Positions 33,284-43,662 of a DNA stretch of 64,000 bases are shown here, piece after piece. The notes under the pieces were generated by a model. It ran no database searches, was not told the origin of the DNA, and was given only the letters and a program-made list of their open reading frames with translations. The position numbers were made by a program, and so were the translations under genes. The stretch lies in contig MU857614.1 in NCBI GenBank assembly GCA_033296725.1, positions 248,001 to 312,000 on the forward strand, in the 5' to 3' direction. The number at the start of each line of letters is the position of its first letter. The stretch's first letter is position 1. This DNA comes from Corynascus novoguineensis (taxonomy: Eukaryota > Ascomycota > Sordariomycetes > Sordariales > Chaetomiaceae).

Positions 33284-34606
33284 GCGGCCCATGTCAACCA
33301 AACGGGGGGCCGGGCGGTTCAAGATTTGAGTCTTGGACAATAAAGAACAACCGATTGCATCGCAACAAAAGCAGGTTTGCTACTTCAGTCAGTCAGCCAA
33401 CGTACAGAAGCATTACCAGCATTTCGTATATAGCGTGTTGAAATGGTTTGGAGCGCGCGTTAAGGGGAGCCGGCGGCAGATTGTACGAGGTCTTAAGACA
33501 GTAATTCGACAACGGGAGGGAGCATTAGGGCGGTAATCACTGGTTTCATGCCGGATTTTTGTGTATCTATTGTGTGTGGCCATTGTAAACTGACTCGCAA
33601 ACGTCTGCCTTGAAGCAATTGTCTCTACGAAGGTGATCAGCTGAAGATTGATGAATGAATGAAAATTTATGTGGAGGAATGCCCGCCATTATGAGTTCGA
33701 ACGTCTTGGACTTAAACTGTTCATCTCTTTGTGCGTTTCATCTTGTATCTACTTCGTATCGTCTCAAAAATGTGTCGGCATTCCCGTGTTCCCTTGGCTG
33801 TGGTGTCCATAATGACGAGTGAAGCTGAACTTGGCGGGCAGGCGCGCAGCATCCCTTGTTCTCGAGAGCGCTGACGACCCGCAATTCGATGACAATCCCT
33901 CCACACGCATGCCTTTTCATTTCAGCCGTGTAACAGACGCCTGATTCTTTGTTAACCCCCTTTTGCAAACTGAAGATCCGGAGGGATGGCAAACCGAGTC
34001 CTGTGCGCGACTCAGGGCCTCGTTCAAGACCCCAAGAACAGACCATAGGTACATAGCCACTACAAGGCTGCAAAATAACTGCACTGAACCTAATCTGATC
34101 TTTCATCCTTCTGTCTCCGCGTTGAAGTTGCCCCTCGAAGTCTCACTGCAACGGCACTCGCACAGATTGATTGCATCCATTGAATTCTCATCCGAATCCA
34201 TCAATTTGTTAAAAAAAAAAAAGAAAAGAAAAAGAAAACCGAGTTCAAGATCGAAGACAGACTCGACACTACAACTGCGACCGCTAACAAAGGATTTGCC
34301 AATGCAAGGCCGTTGCATCTTCGAGTTGTGGAAACTGTGAGCCATTCAAGTAACCTGGGGCCCTGGAGACACGGGCGCCGCTCACTTGCAGCGCCAGCCT
34401 ATCATTCGCAGCTGTGTCGCGCCTCTACAGGGGGTTGCTTCCGCTCTAGGTAGGTAGGCAAGGTAGGTAGCGGCAAGCACCGACAGCCACTAGCCATTCA
34501 ATCAGTGCCTGCCCGACGGATTGAGGAGGCCCGAGAGAGTTTAATTCACGAGGAACCCCACCTCCTTCTCTCACTCGCCTTCTTGCCCACTCTATTTGGT
34601 CCTGCC
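33284..34606. other. Intergenic region between glycogen synthase and F-box-like genes
   Basis: About 1.3 kb. It holds the 3' UTR of glycogen synthase, an A/G-rich tract at about 34209-34243 and a TAGG repeat at 34447-34470 just before the next gene. No gene seen. Confidence 0.5.
34447..34470 (+). repeat. TAGGTAGG short repeat in the promoter-proximal region
   Basis: Two blocks of TAGG repeats separated by CA, about 140 bp before the F-box-like start codon. Similar TAGG/CCTA runs are often seen in fungal intergenic DNA; a regulatory role is not shown. Confidence 0.6.
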
Positions 34607-37004
34607 ATGGGCATTTCCACCACAGTCCAGGGCACAATGAAGTTCTTCAGGAGAAAGGACAAGCGCAAGAACGACGGCGACAGCGGCCACGGCCGGATGC
34701 CGGGCTTTGGCAGCAGCTCCTATGGAAATGGTAAACACTCGGCCCCGGCGCACGGCGGGTACGGCCTCGGCGGCCCCCGGCCCGACGCCCACCGACCATT
34801 CGGCTCCCCTCCGTCCGCGCTCTACGACCCGGGAGCCTACTCGCAACACGTCGGCTTCCAGCCCCAGCCGACACGCGCTTCCGCCGCTCTCCTCGCACAC
34901 CTCCCAGCAGCCGTCTTCGAGCGCATTTTTGTCTTCGTCTGCCCTCACAGCCGGGATGAGACTTACTCGACATGCGAGCAGAGCTCCGTCGAGGATGCCT
35001 GCATGCTGTGCGACCTGCGCGATTTGTCGCGCTGCGTAGCCGTGTGCAGGAGGTGGAAGGAGGAGGCCGTTAAACAGCTGTAGGTCGAACTCGACTGCAC
35101 CGAGTTCTTCACATCCTCGCTTCCCTTCGATGGGAGAGCGGTCGTGCGGGAAAGAGAACAACGCGCTGATCAAGGCTCCCTCTCTCTCTCTCTCTAGGTA
35201 CCACAGCATCCGTATCGACAGCGTCCATTATTGTGAGCTCGAAGCCGTCCTTGCCGAGCGAAGAAAACGGCGATCCTTTTTCGACCGCAACGGCCAGCCC
35301 GAGGACCCTGCGCAAGCCCGTCTGAAGCTGCTTTGCCGCACCCTTCGAGAAGATCCCGTTCGCCGCGGACGGCTTGTTGAGTATCTTAAGATGCCATACA
35401 TGTTGCGCGAATCGTGCCAAGCAGACCTGGCTCGGACAATTGCCGTGACACCGAACCTGCACTATGTCGACCTGCCGGAGGGCTTGTTCACCGATGACCC
35501 GGCCTTCTTAACCCTCCGCCTCGAGGTGCAGGCGCGCTGTCTCGAGCTACGCAAGATGACGTACATGGGAGGCTCGGAGAACAGCCTTCAGGCCCTTGCG
35601 ACAGGCAAAGTATGGACCAAGCTCGAGGTGCTGGAACTGATTCGGATAGAGATGGAGCCCGGCATGATGCGCCATGTGCTGGGCTACCTGGGTAACCTGC
35701 GCGCCCTCAAGATCAGCCAGACAACATCATTCACGGACGAGACGCTGGAGTGGAATGATATGCTGCCTCCCTTCCCACCAGTCGAAGAGTTCATCCTCAC
35801 CGACGTGCCCAACGTCTCTTGCGAAGGGCTCAAATCGTGGCTAATGCTGCCCGAGGCACGGCAGGCCCTGAGGGTACTGACGCTGAACGGAACAGGCGCG
35901 CGAGCATGGGCGCTGCAAGAGCTCATGTCCTACGCCCCGGCTCTCAAGCACTTGTCCCTTATTGACAGCGTGTCCGCGACCCTGACAGCCGCGGCCGGGT
36001 CGCACCAAATTCCGCCGCTCTCCTCAACCAGCCTCAAGTCGCTCCATTTCGAAATTACGGCGGCGCCGTCCACGCCCAAGTACAGCAATGTCTGCGCGAG
36101 TTACTACAACTACCTCGCCGGTTCCCTCCTCTCGGGCGGTCTTCCCAACCTCCACGCCGTCTACGTCCGTGATCCCAACTTCCCGGACCTCCTACTCGGC
36201 CTACCCCCGCCCGCCCCGGCCTATGCCGAAGGCCGCGCCGCCCGCCCCGCAAGCAGCGGCTCGGCCTCCCCTTTCTCGTCTCCCTTTGGCTCTCCTCCCG
36301 GCTCCCCTCCTAATAACAGCAACAGACCTCCCCACGGCGGCCTCCCACCCTTGCAGCCTCCCTCGGCGCCCTTTGTCGGCGGCGGCCACCGCCCGCACGG
36401 CTCCCTTTCCTCTCTCAACAATCCCTTTGGCGCCGGTGCCGGCGCTGGACCTGGCACCAGCCCCCACAACAACCCGCGCTTCAGCAGCAACAACCCTTTC
36501 GCCGCACTTGCCTCCTCCCCGGGCTCGATGGCCGGTGGGTTCCTGAACCTCCCGGCCAAGTTGGAGGTGTTTACCAAGGGAGAGGAAGACGACCAGCTGG
36601 GGTGGTCGTTTGTGCAAGTTGGCGGCGGTGGTGGCGCCGCGGCGTCGTCGTCGCCTGGAGGAGGGGAAGGCCGGAGGGGAAGGAGGGGCAGGGACGGAAG
36701 CGGCGGTGGGGGGACGGCGGAGCGGCCGCTGAGTAGCTACGGACTCGGGGCGGACATGCTAGGCGGGAGCACAGCTGGTTGGAGCAGCGGCGCCGGCGCG
36801 AGGCGGAGCGTGCTCATCAGCGGGGTTGGCGGAGCCGGGAGCGGCTTCCTGGCCGTGCCCGGGGAAAGTCCGGTCGGTGGTGGGCAGAGCAGGGGACGGA
36901 GGGAGCACAATTTAAGTGTTAGCAGTCTCGGAGAGGACGAGTGGCCCCGACCCAAGAGCAGCGCCGGGGAGAAAAAGAGGGAGAAGTTGGATCTGTGGCG
37001 GTAA
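34607..37004 (+). CDS. F-box-like, leucine-rich-repeat-like protein with disordered C-terminus
   Basis: Two exons, 34607-35079 and 35198-37004, join in frame across a 118-bp intron (donor GTAGGT, acceptor preceded by a long CT run), giving 759 residues. The start at 34607 gives MGISTTVQGTMKFF; Met11 at 34637 is an alternative. Residues 1-90 are basic and Gly/Pro-rich. An F-box-like helix set follows at about 92-160 (LLAHLPAAVFERIFVFV, then LRDLSRCVAVCRRWKEEAVKQLYHSIRID), split by an unusual Cys-rich insert around CPHSRDETYSTCEQ. Residues about 200-430 have LRR-like periodicity (LRALKISQT, VEEFILTDVP, LRVLTLNGTG, LKHLSLIDSV). The last 250 residues are low complexity, Gly/Ser/Pro-rich, with repeated NNP(F) motifs. 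F-box proteins recruit substrates to SCF ubiquitin ligases; the target is unknown. The F-box assignment rests on pattern alone. Confidence 0.8.
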
Positions 37005-40000
37005 AAGGTTGTTGTTGCGTGGGTCGTTTTGCGAGGGGAAGAAGGTGGTGTGGGAAGAGAAGGTGGTGTGGGAAGGGAAGGGTGAGGCGGGGGTCGCATG
37101 GACGCTCGTGAGCTTTTAAAGACCAGGCGCGTCTTTCCAACTCCGTGAAGCCCACGTCGCTGTTTCGGTACCTTAGATTGGAGACGGATGGGTTTGTCAT
37201 CTGGGGAAATCATCTAGAGGGTATCAGGTGAAAAGAGTAGAGGCAGCAGCATGTCGAAACTGCATCCTACTCCTTCTGGGGAATGTTGGCTGATGTATTA
37301 TACCCCTGGTCAGTTCATATCGAGCAATTTCTATATCTTTTAAGCTTGTCGCATCAGCATATGTTGGCTCCTCTTTCGACTGTTTACTGCGTCACACTGA
37401 TTTTCCCTAGCTGCTCTCTGCGGTCTTATGTTAGCTAGACGACGTCCAACAGCCCATGCGAACATTAACGGCAAGGAATCGAGCCAGCTGTCACTACGAC
37501 TTCGTCAACAGGAGTCGAGAGACTACAGGTCTCAGTACTCAAATGTGACGAAGAACCCTATGACTCATGTTGGTAAAAGAAGAAAGTAATGGTTATAGCC
37601 CCGCCCATGGCAGATCCGCCTTGCCTTGATCGAGGTAGCTGAATGCCTGCGCCTGCAAATGTGAGCAAGACCGAAAACCTGGTGTGCCCAGCGAGATGCC
37701 CCCGCCCCCCAAGTGAACCGTTACCATTAACGCGTGTCGGTTTGATCGGAACACTAGCGAAGAGAAGGACGGTGAGAGAGAGGTCAATCCTCTCAAAATC
37801 TGCTCCTACCTGTACCACATTACTCGAAAGCACTCTCACTGGCTGGCTGCTGCCAGAGCACGCTGTGAACAAAGAAAGGCATCCTGACAAGACAAAGTTA
37901 AAAGACATCCATACCAGGGATATTGTATACGCTGTTTGGCAATGAACGTGGCGCAGTACACGAAAGCGGCCTGTTTCCTTCCTTCAGGAGCCTGTCACAC
38001 TTGAACGTGGCTCGACTACCCGTCCCCGAGCCTTTCTTTCGGTGTCTCCAGTTGTCGGTCGGGATGGATGTTGGGGGAAAGCGGCGAAGCTCCGAGCTGG
38101 AAAGCCAAGAGCTAATTGTTGTCAGCCTCGCTGGATCTGCCCGCAGGTATGTGAGTGGGGTGGGGATGGAGAATGGAATACACGCGGGAGTGGAAAGAGA
38201 GTCCGTTTCCCCTGCTCCGCTAGTTCCGACGAGTAAGCAAACAAAGAAGACAAAATCGCGGGACGTCGAGATGATGTCGAGTTTGCTACTACCTTTCCGG
38301 GGGATGCATGTCGAAATTCTTGCGCTACTTGTCGGGCAGATGGTTGCTGTTTTTATCTTTTCGCACTGCAACATTACAAGGTGTATTTGCAGATAAGGTG
38401 TGTAAGCGGATAGAAATTTACCGGCGGACGGGTACCTACTTCCCGTTCGGCACGGATTTGTAGTGGACTGTGTAAGACGTTTAAACAGCGAGCGGCAGCA
38501 TCGCGGCGCAGCCCATCGGTAGACGTGGGGACTAGTTCGTCGATCTTCCGTAATGCTTACCCGCCTGTCGGGGCGTTGTGTGCATTCTCGAGGGTCCAAC
38601 CCGGCGTGTGGGGTTTACACTACGTCTTTGGCAAGTGGAAAGTTTTGTCCCTTCGTTCGAAGCTCACTGTATCTTCCACGTAGCTTATTTTTGCGTATCA
38701 GAGGCCGTTTGCTCTTCACTACGAGTACCTTAGCACACACCCAGGTCGTTCTGGACACAGGCGCGCCAGTACCCAGCGACGTGGCCAGACCGCAAATCAT
38801 CGAGCACTCGACGAGCAAGTCAGCTTCCATTTTGTGTAATCTCTGTATCGGGGTGGCAACATGGCCCAACTTTCCAATTGTTTGATGGCCGTTGTCCTGG
38901 AATAACTGACACTTGGCTACGGCTGGTTGGCGTGGCCTGTGAGAAGTCGAGCCTAGGAAAGAGAAACGGTTGTTGACACGGCGCCGTTTTGTTGCATCGG
39001 TGTCCGGAAATGCCAGCTTCCAGCTCGGGATGCAGAGGGCTTGGTAGGAAGGGAAATCCATCGCCAGAGGAACAATGATTCGTCCTACGACATGGCTGAG
39101 CCGAGTCAGCCCGGCGCTGAGCTGTGTTGTTGGTGGCCTCAGCAACTCGATTTCTGTGCCACACACACACACACACACCGAGCCATGTCCGACAAAGTGA
39201 GCCTTTCGGCTGGCTGTGTCTACACTAAGCTTTGCTCTTGACCGACCGACGCATCGATCTTGCTAAGCTGCGGGTCATCAACGTTTTGGATCTGGTTTGC
39301 ATGAAGCTTACTCTTTACAGTGGCATAGTGGACTTTCAAAAAGTCTGAAGAGGCCAAGAGTACGGACGTAATGGAAGTCGATTTGATGTCTAGCGTGCCG
39401 TATTGGGGGGTTCAGAAGCCGATGTTGAGGTGGCACAACAGGCTTCGATTGGGCAGTCGGTAAATGTGGGGAAAGCTTAGCGTAGTCCAAAGCTGAAAGA
39501 GTAGTGGCATTTTTAGAAATAGCTCGCCAATTACTTTTCGTAACTGGCGTAAGCCATATCCACCTACACTTGCCACGAAGATATCATGCACAGAGAGATC
39601 GCGTGCCAATTGCTTGGGTAAAGGCCATGGCAGGAAGAGAGTAGCTGGAGGATAGAAACACCTTGACAGGTAGATAACACGAATAACTATGCACGCTATA
39701 GAACACAATGCGCCTCCTTGACCAGACGGACTGTTGGCTGCCATCTCCATCGTCGGTTGTGTAACCCAGTTACCGTTGTGCCGGAGCTTTGGCCAACAGC
39801 TCAGACCCTCGAACGCCCATGACGCAATGCTGGAGCTACACTGCCGCTATCCATCCAAACGGTGGTTAACGTTAGTTCATTTGGAACTGCTTGAACTTCA
39901 GACGAGATGTTACCGCATCCATGGCAGAGGTAGGACAGTAGTGCTATAAGCCCGTGCAAAAGTCCAGCCGAATGTCACAGTAACCTTGGGGACACTTCGA

Positions 40001-42414
40001 ATACACTAGGGGAGCCTCCGTTGCAACCTGCCAAGGCCATACCGTTGCGCATGCCCAGAGCGCCATGTCCTTCTGTCTGATACAGAAAGGCGAGATCCCT
40101 CATGTTTCGAGTCCCGCGGTTAAGAGCACCAAGAGGTATGGTCGACCATTTAGACTAGACCTATCCGTCCTTGAGTCCAGCTCATTGGATCGGAGTCTCG
40201 GGGAGGACATGAGTAGTTGTTTCGCAGAACGCCACGGGTGATGGTAGGTACATAAGTACAATGTAGGACTTGAAAGTGTATCATCCGACCGCCAGGGGCA
40301 GTCTGAGCGGGGAATGAAACGAAACAGATGCATTGGGAGATCACATCCGACTCACTGCTGGGGTTCCATCACAAATTCTAAGATAACAAGACTGAGCTGG
40401 TGACGATACCACAAGAGTCCCGCGTCTTGTCCGGTGGGCACGATGCAGTCTTGGAGGAGCGAAGTCCTCTCTGTTGGCGTGGATCTGAGAAAACAGCCGA
40501 CACATGCTTGCGGGTCCCTGTTCCGATATGGTTTAACATTATCAATAGCGCACCGTTATCGAGACGGAAGCTCGTCATCATCGGCGTCGACGACTTATTT
40601 TTACTTCTCCTCTGACATACACTATTTTGGCTTGCTTTTGCAAGTCACCAGGCCGTCAATGGGGTCTTTCCTTGTAATCGGCCATTTAAAGAATCGTGAC
40701 CATACTGCGCACACTAAGAGGAAAAAGGCAATGTGGCCGCTGAGTAGGGCGCCAGTTCGTTTTTTGGCGGCCGGCCACGGGGTTCGGGCTCCGCGCCGCT
40801 CTCATATCAATCTGCGAGTTCATGCCGCCAAAGCTTTGACCATGGCGGGCAGGTCAGTCAGGCTCCGTTGCGTTGTGATACGTTGAAGGTCGAGTGGCCG
40901 GAGGACGGACGCCGGGCAGGACAGAAAACTTGACCGAGTCTCCCATCCGGAGACCTCGCACTTTTCCCTTCGTGACTGTTCTGTGTACGCTGCAGAGATG
41001 ATGTGCAACGCCTTGCAGCCGCTGCAATGCGGTTTTCGTGGACGCGAACCTGTCCCGCGTCTTATCGGTCGCGGGGGAGCCGTTGAAGCTGCCAAGGAGT
41101 TTCCGACGCGATGTCTTATTGGCACCGTTGCACCGTGGTTTTGAGGGAGGGGGGAGGGTGTGTCTGGGAGACGCAGATTGGTAACCTGTACGTTGACCAA
41201 GATCCTCTCACCCAAGGCGGCGGCAACGGCGAACCCTTGCTGATTGGAGCCATTGGTCAACGAGTCGACAGCGACAGTTTGGAGGCCCCCTTCGGAGAAC
41301 CGGGCTGGGGCTGAAGCTGGTGATGACGAGGACAACAGACTGCGCACAAGGGAAAAGTTTGCGCACGAGTGTTGCGCAGATCCCGTTCGGGACGAGCGAG
41401 CGAGCTCCACGAGCTGACGGTGGCTGTGAACGGAAAACAGGAATCCCGTGGTCGACTCCTAAAAGCGATCCTCTCGCTCGGAAGTTCGAGTTTTCGACAA
41501 TGCAAAGCCCAGACGAGTTTAGCGTGCCCTTTGGCAGCAAGATGGTAGACTTGGCGAGGACTTGGTCGCTGCCGTTCGCTGCGAAAGTCGAAGGTCGAGG
41601 ATGGGTTTTACCTGAAACATAGGCCGCGGCCAACCAGAACTCGCCATTCTGGCAACCCTCAGTCGCAACCCAGAGATTAACCCACCTTTGCCGGGCTCAA
41701 AACATGAAGACCGGTTTGCAAACGAGGTGGAGTAGGAATGACTCGGTTTAGGCGCCGCGTGCTTCTCTCCCAATCGTTGCCCGACTTTTCAGACGTCAAG
41801 ACACTCAATACTTGGATTATGGAGATGACTGTTCCAGAAAAAGGAAAATGCAAAAAAATGGAAAAGCTCAAGATGGAGATCCCCACCAATCTTGCTGGGG
41901 GGGACATCTAGCAAGGATCGTCGGCAGCAAGGGACCAGGGCAGGGGCAGGGCATTGCACATGGTGTGTCATGCGACGGGCAGGCCATTCATCCGTCCGCC
42001 GTCGAGCCTCGTAACGGACCAACAACCACCCAACCATCGTTCAGTTTCCCACACAGCGCAAGAATGGGCGGCCGGCTGTGACGGCGGGTCCAGTCACTGC
42101 AGACCGTTACGGCATCTCTTGGCACTCGATGGTCCCTTCTCTCTTTGGTCCGCAGGGAGCATGGAGCTCCGGGAAACAGCGCCCACCTTGGGCACCACCC
42201 TCTTGCATTAAAATAATTCTCCCACCCCGCGCCAACCCTTTCTCGGGGCGTGTTCCTCCATGCCACTTGTCGTCGTTTCGCCAACTCTACAAGAGTACTT
42301 TCAATTCTCTCAGTCCAGGCGACCGAGTCTATTCACATTCGCACCCATCGCAGCTATCCCTCGACCACTCTCTACACCTAAGCCTCCTGACCCAAAACGG
42401 TCCCCCTCGTGCGC
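37005..42414. other. Long gene-poor interval, 5.4 kb
   Basis: No ORF or spliced model convinced me. ORFs up to 233 residues (for example minus strand at 37898-38599 and 38615-39178, and 40820-41410) have random Ser/Arg/Pro composition and no motif. A short CA repeat is at 39160-39178. The rightmost 400 bp, C-rich, is probably the leader of the 42415 gene. It could hold non-coding RNAs or small multi-exon genes that cannot be judged by eye. Confidence 0.4.
39160..39178 (+). repeat. (CA)n short microsatellite
   Basis: About nine CA units in the gene-poor interval. Confidence 0.9.
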
Positions 42415-43662
42415 ATGTCACCCCTTCCCGTGCGGAAGGCTGCCCGCCCAGTCGACATGACAGATAGGACAGATAGTCAGACGATTGCCAGCAAACGCGA
42501 GTTCCACCTCTCGTCCCAAGCAGCCGCCTTCGACGAGCCCATCTTTGATAGGTTCGACGACATGGACAGCCCCGACACGGTGATGCCAAGCCCGAAGCCA
42601 GTGTTTGCGAACGACGAGGTGCCCCAGCTTCCGCCGAAAAGCGCCCTTCGAGCCTCTAGGATGCTCGAGAACTTGGGGTTGAAGCTGGGCGGTGCTGTCG
42701 AAGCGGCAGACCTCGGCCAAGCCACCACCCCTCACGACGTCTACCTCTCGTCCGAGGAGGACGCCTCGTCCGACGCTGACGACTTTTCCGACTACGACTA
42801 TGATTCGAGCGTAGAGGACCCGAGCTCGCCAACAAGGATCAGCCATGAGGACACAGCCAGGGTGGTTTCGGTGGTGTTCTCGGGGAAGCCGTCCATCGTT
42901 GACCTACCGGCCGTGAGAAGGCGGCCGATCTCTTCAATCTCGCTCGGTACGACGAGGACACGATCGAGCACTGAGTCGTCTTCCGCAGCCAAGTCGCACA
43001 TAACTACCGCGTGGAGCGCGGCCGAAGCCCGGCCAACCTCGCCGGCGAGCACAGCATCGTCGCGGCATTCCCGTCTCAGCAAGGATGGCTCGTCGCTCAA
43101 CAGGAGGAGCACGCTTTTGTCCGAGGTGCTGGTCAAGAAGAAGCCACCTTTCCTGAACATTGACCCCTACGCCAATGGCAGCGGCTACGCACTTAACATC
43201 CCCAAGGCACTAGACAGCCTCGAAGGCGAGACACAGTCGGCAAAGACGCCTCGAACCCCAACGACGCTGCTCAAGGGCGTCACAAGGTCTTTCAGCCTTA
43301 GCCGGAGGCGGAGCCGCCCAAACATGAGCTCCCCCCCGACGGCCGTCCCGACCCTGGATACCTCGCTTGCCTCGTCGTCCAACCCGAAAAGGCACTCGTC
43401 AATTCTCTCGCCGACGACAGAGATGCGCGTCGGCGAGCAGCAGCAACAGGAACAGGAACAGCAGCCAAAGACGCCCATGACGCCCATCACATACACGGAT
43501 ATACTACGAGCAGTGAAGCGCAACGCCACCGTCATGGGCGCGCCATCACCACCCAGCGACATTTTGTCACCCACGGAACAGGGCCCAGCGACGGCGAGGA
43601 GGGGAATACTGAGTGGATTGTCAGTAAGAAGGAGGAGCGTTAAGCTGATGGGGAAGCCCTGA
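42415..43662 (+). CDS. Hypothetical Ser/Thr-rich protein, 415 residues
   Basis: I do not recognise a named family. The frame is open without introns from the ATG at 42415 to TGA at 43662. A second ATG at 42457 (MTDRTDSQ) is an equally likely start and removes 14 residues. Near the N-terminus are EFHLSSQAAAFDEPIFDRFDDMD and LPPKSALRASRMLENLGLKLG, which look like conserved short motifs. An acidic stretch follows (YLSSEEDASSDADDFSDYDYDSS), then VVSVVFSGKPSIVDLP and a long Ser/Thr/Arg-rich region. Near residue 220 is KKKPPFLNIDPYANG. A Gln/Glu run (QQQQEQEQQ) near 335 and a TDILRAVKRNATVMG helix precede the basic C-terminus. There are no membrane segments. The pattern of short motifs in disordered sequence suggests a phosphorylated regulatory or scaffold protein, but this is only inference. 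Confidence 0.75.
   Translation: MSPLPVRKAARPVDMTDRTDSQTIASKREFHLSSQAAAFDEPIFDRFDDMDSPDTVMPSPKPVFANDEVPQLPPKSALRASRMLENLGLKLGGAVEAADLGQATTPHDVYLSSEEDASSDADDFSDYDYDSSVEDPSSPTRISHEDTARVVSVVFSGKPSIVDLPAVRRRPISSISLGTTRTRSSTESSSAAKSHITTAWSAAEARPTSPASTASSRHSRLSKDGSSLNRRSTLLSEVLVKKKPPFLNIDPYANGSGYALNIPKALDSLEGETQSAKTPRTPTTLLKGVTRSFSLSRRRSRPNMSSPPTAVPTLDTSLASSSNPKRHSSILSPTTEMRVGEQQQQEQEQQPKTPMTPITYTDILRAVKRNATVMGAPSPPSDILSPTEQGPATARRGILSGLSVRRRSVKLMGKP

Noticed and set aside
32285..33340. Minus-strand ORF of 351 residues inside glycogen synthase
   Set aside because: It is antisense to a certain GT3 coding exon and has no family features.
37898..38599. Minus-strand ORF of 233 residues in the gene-poor interval
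   Set aside because: No domain, random Ser/Arg/Thr composition, and equally long frames occur elsewhere by chance at this GC content.
38615..39178. Minus-strand ORF of 187 residues beginning in the CA repeat
   Set aside because: Its MCVCVC start is the translated microsatellite and the rest shows no motif.
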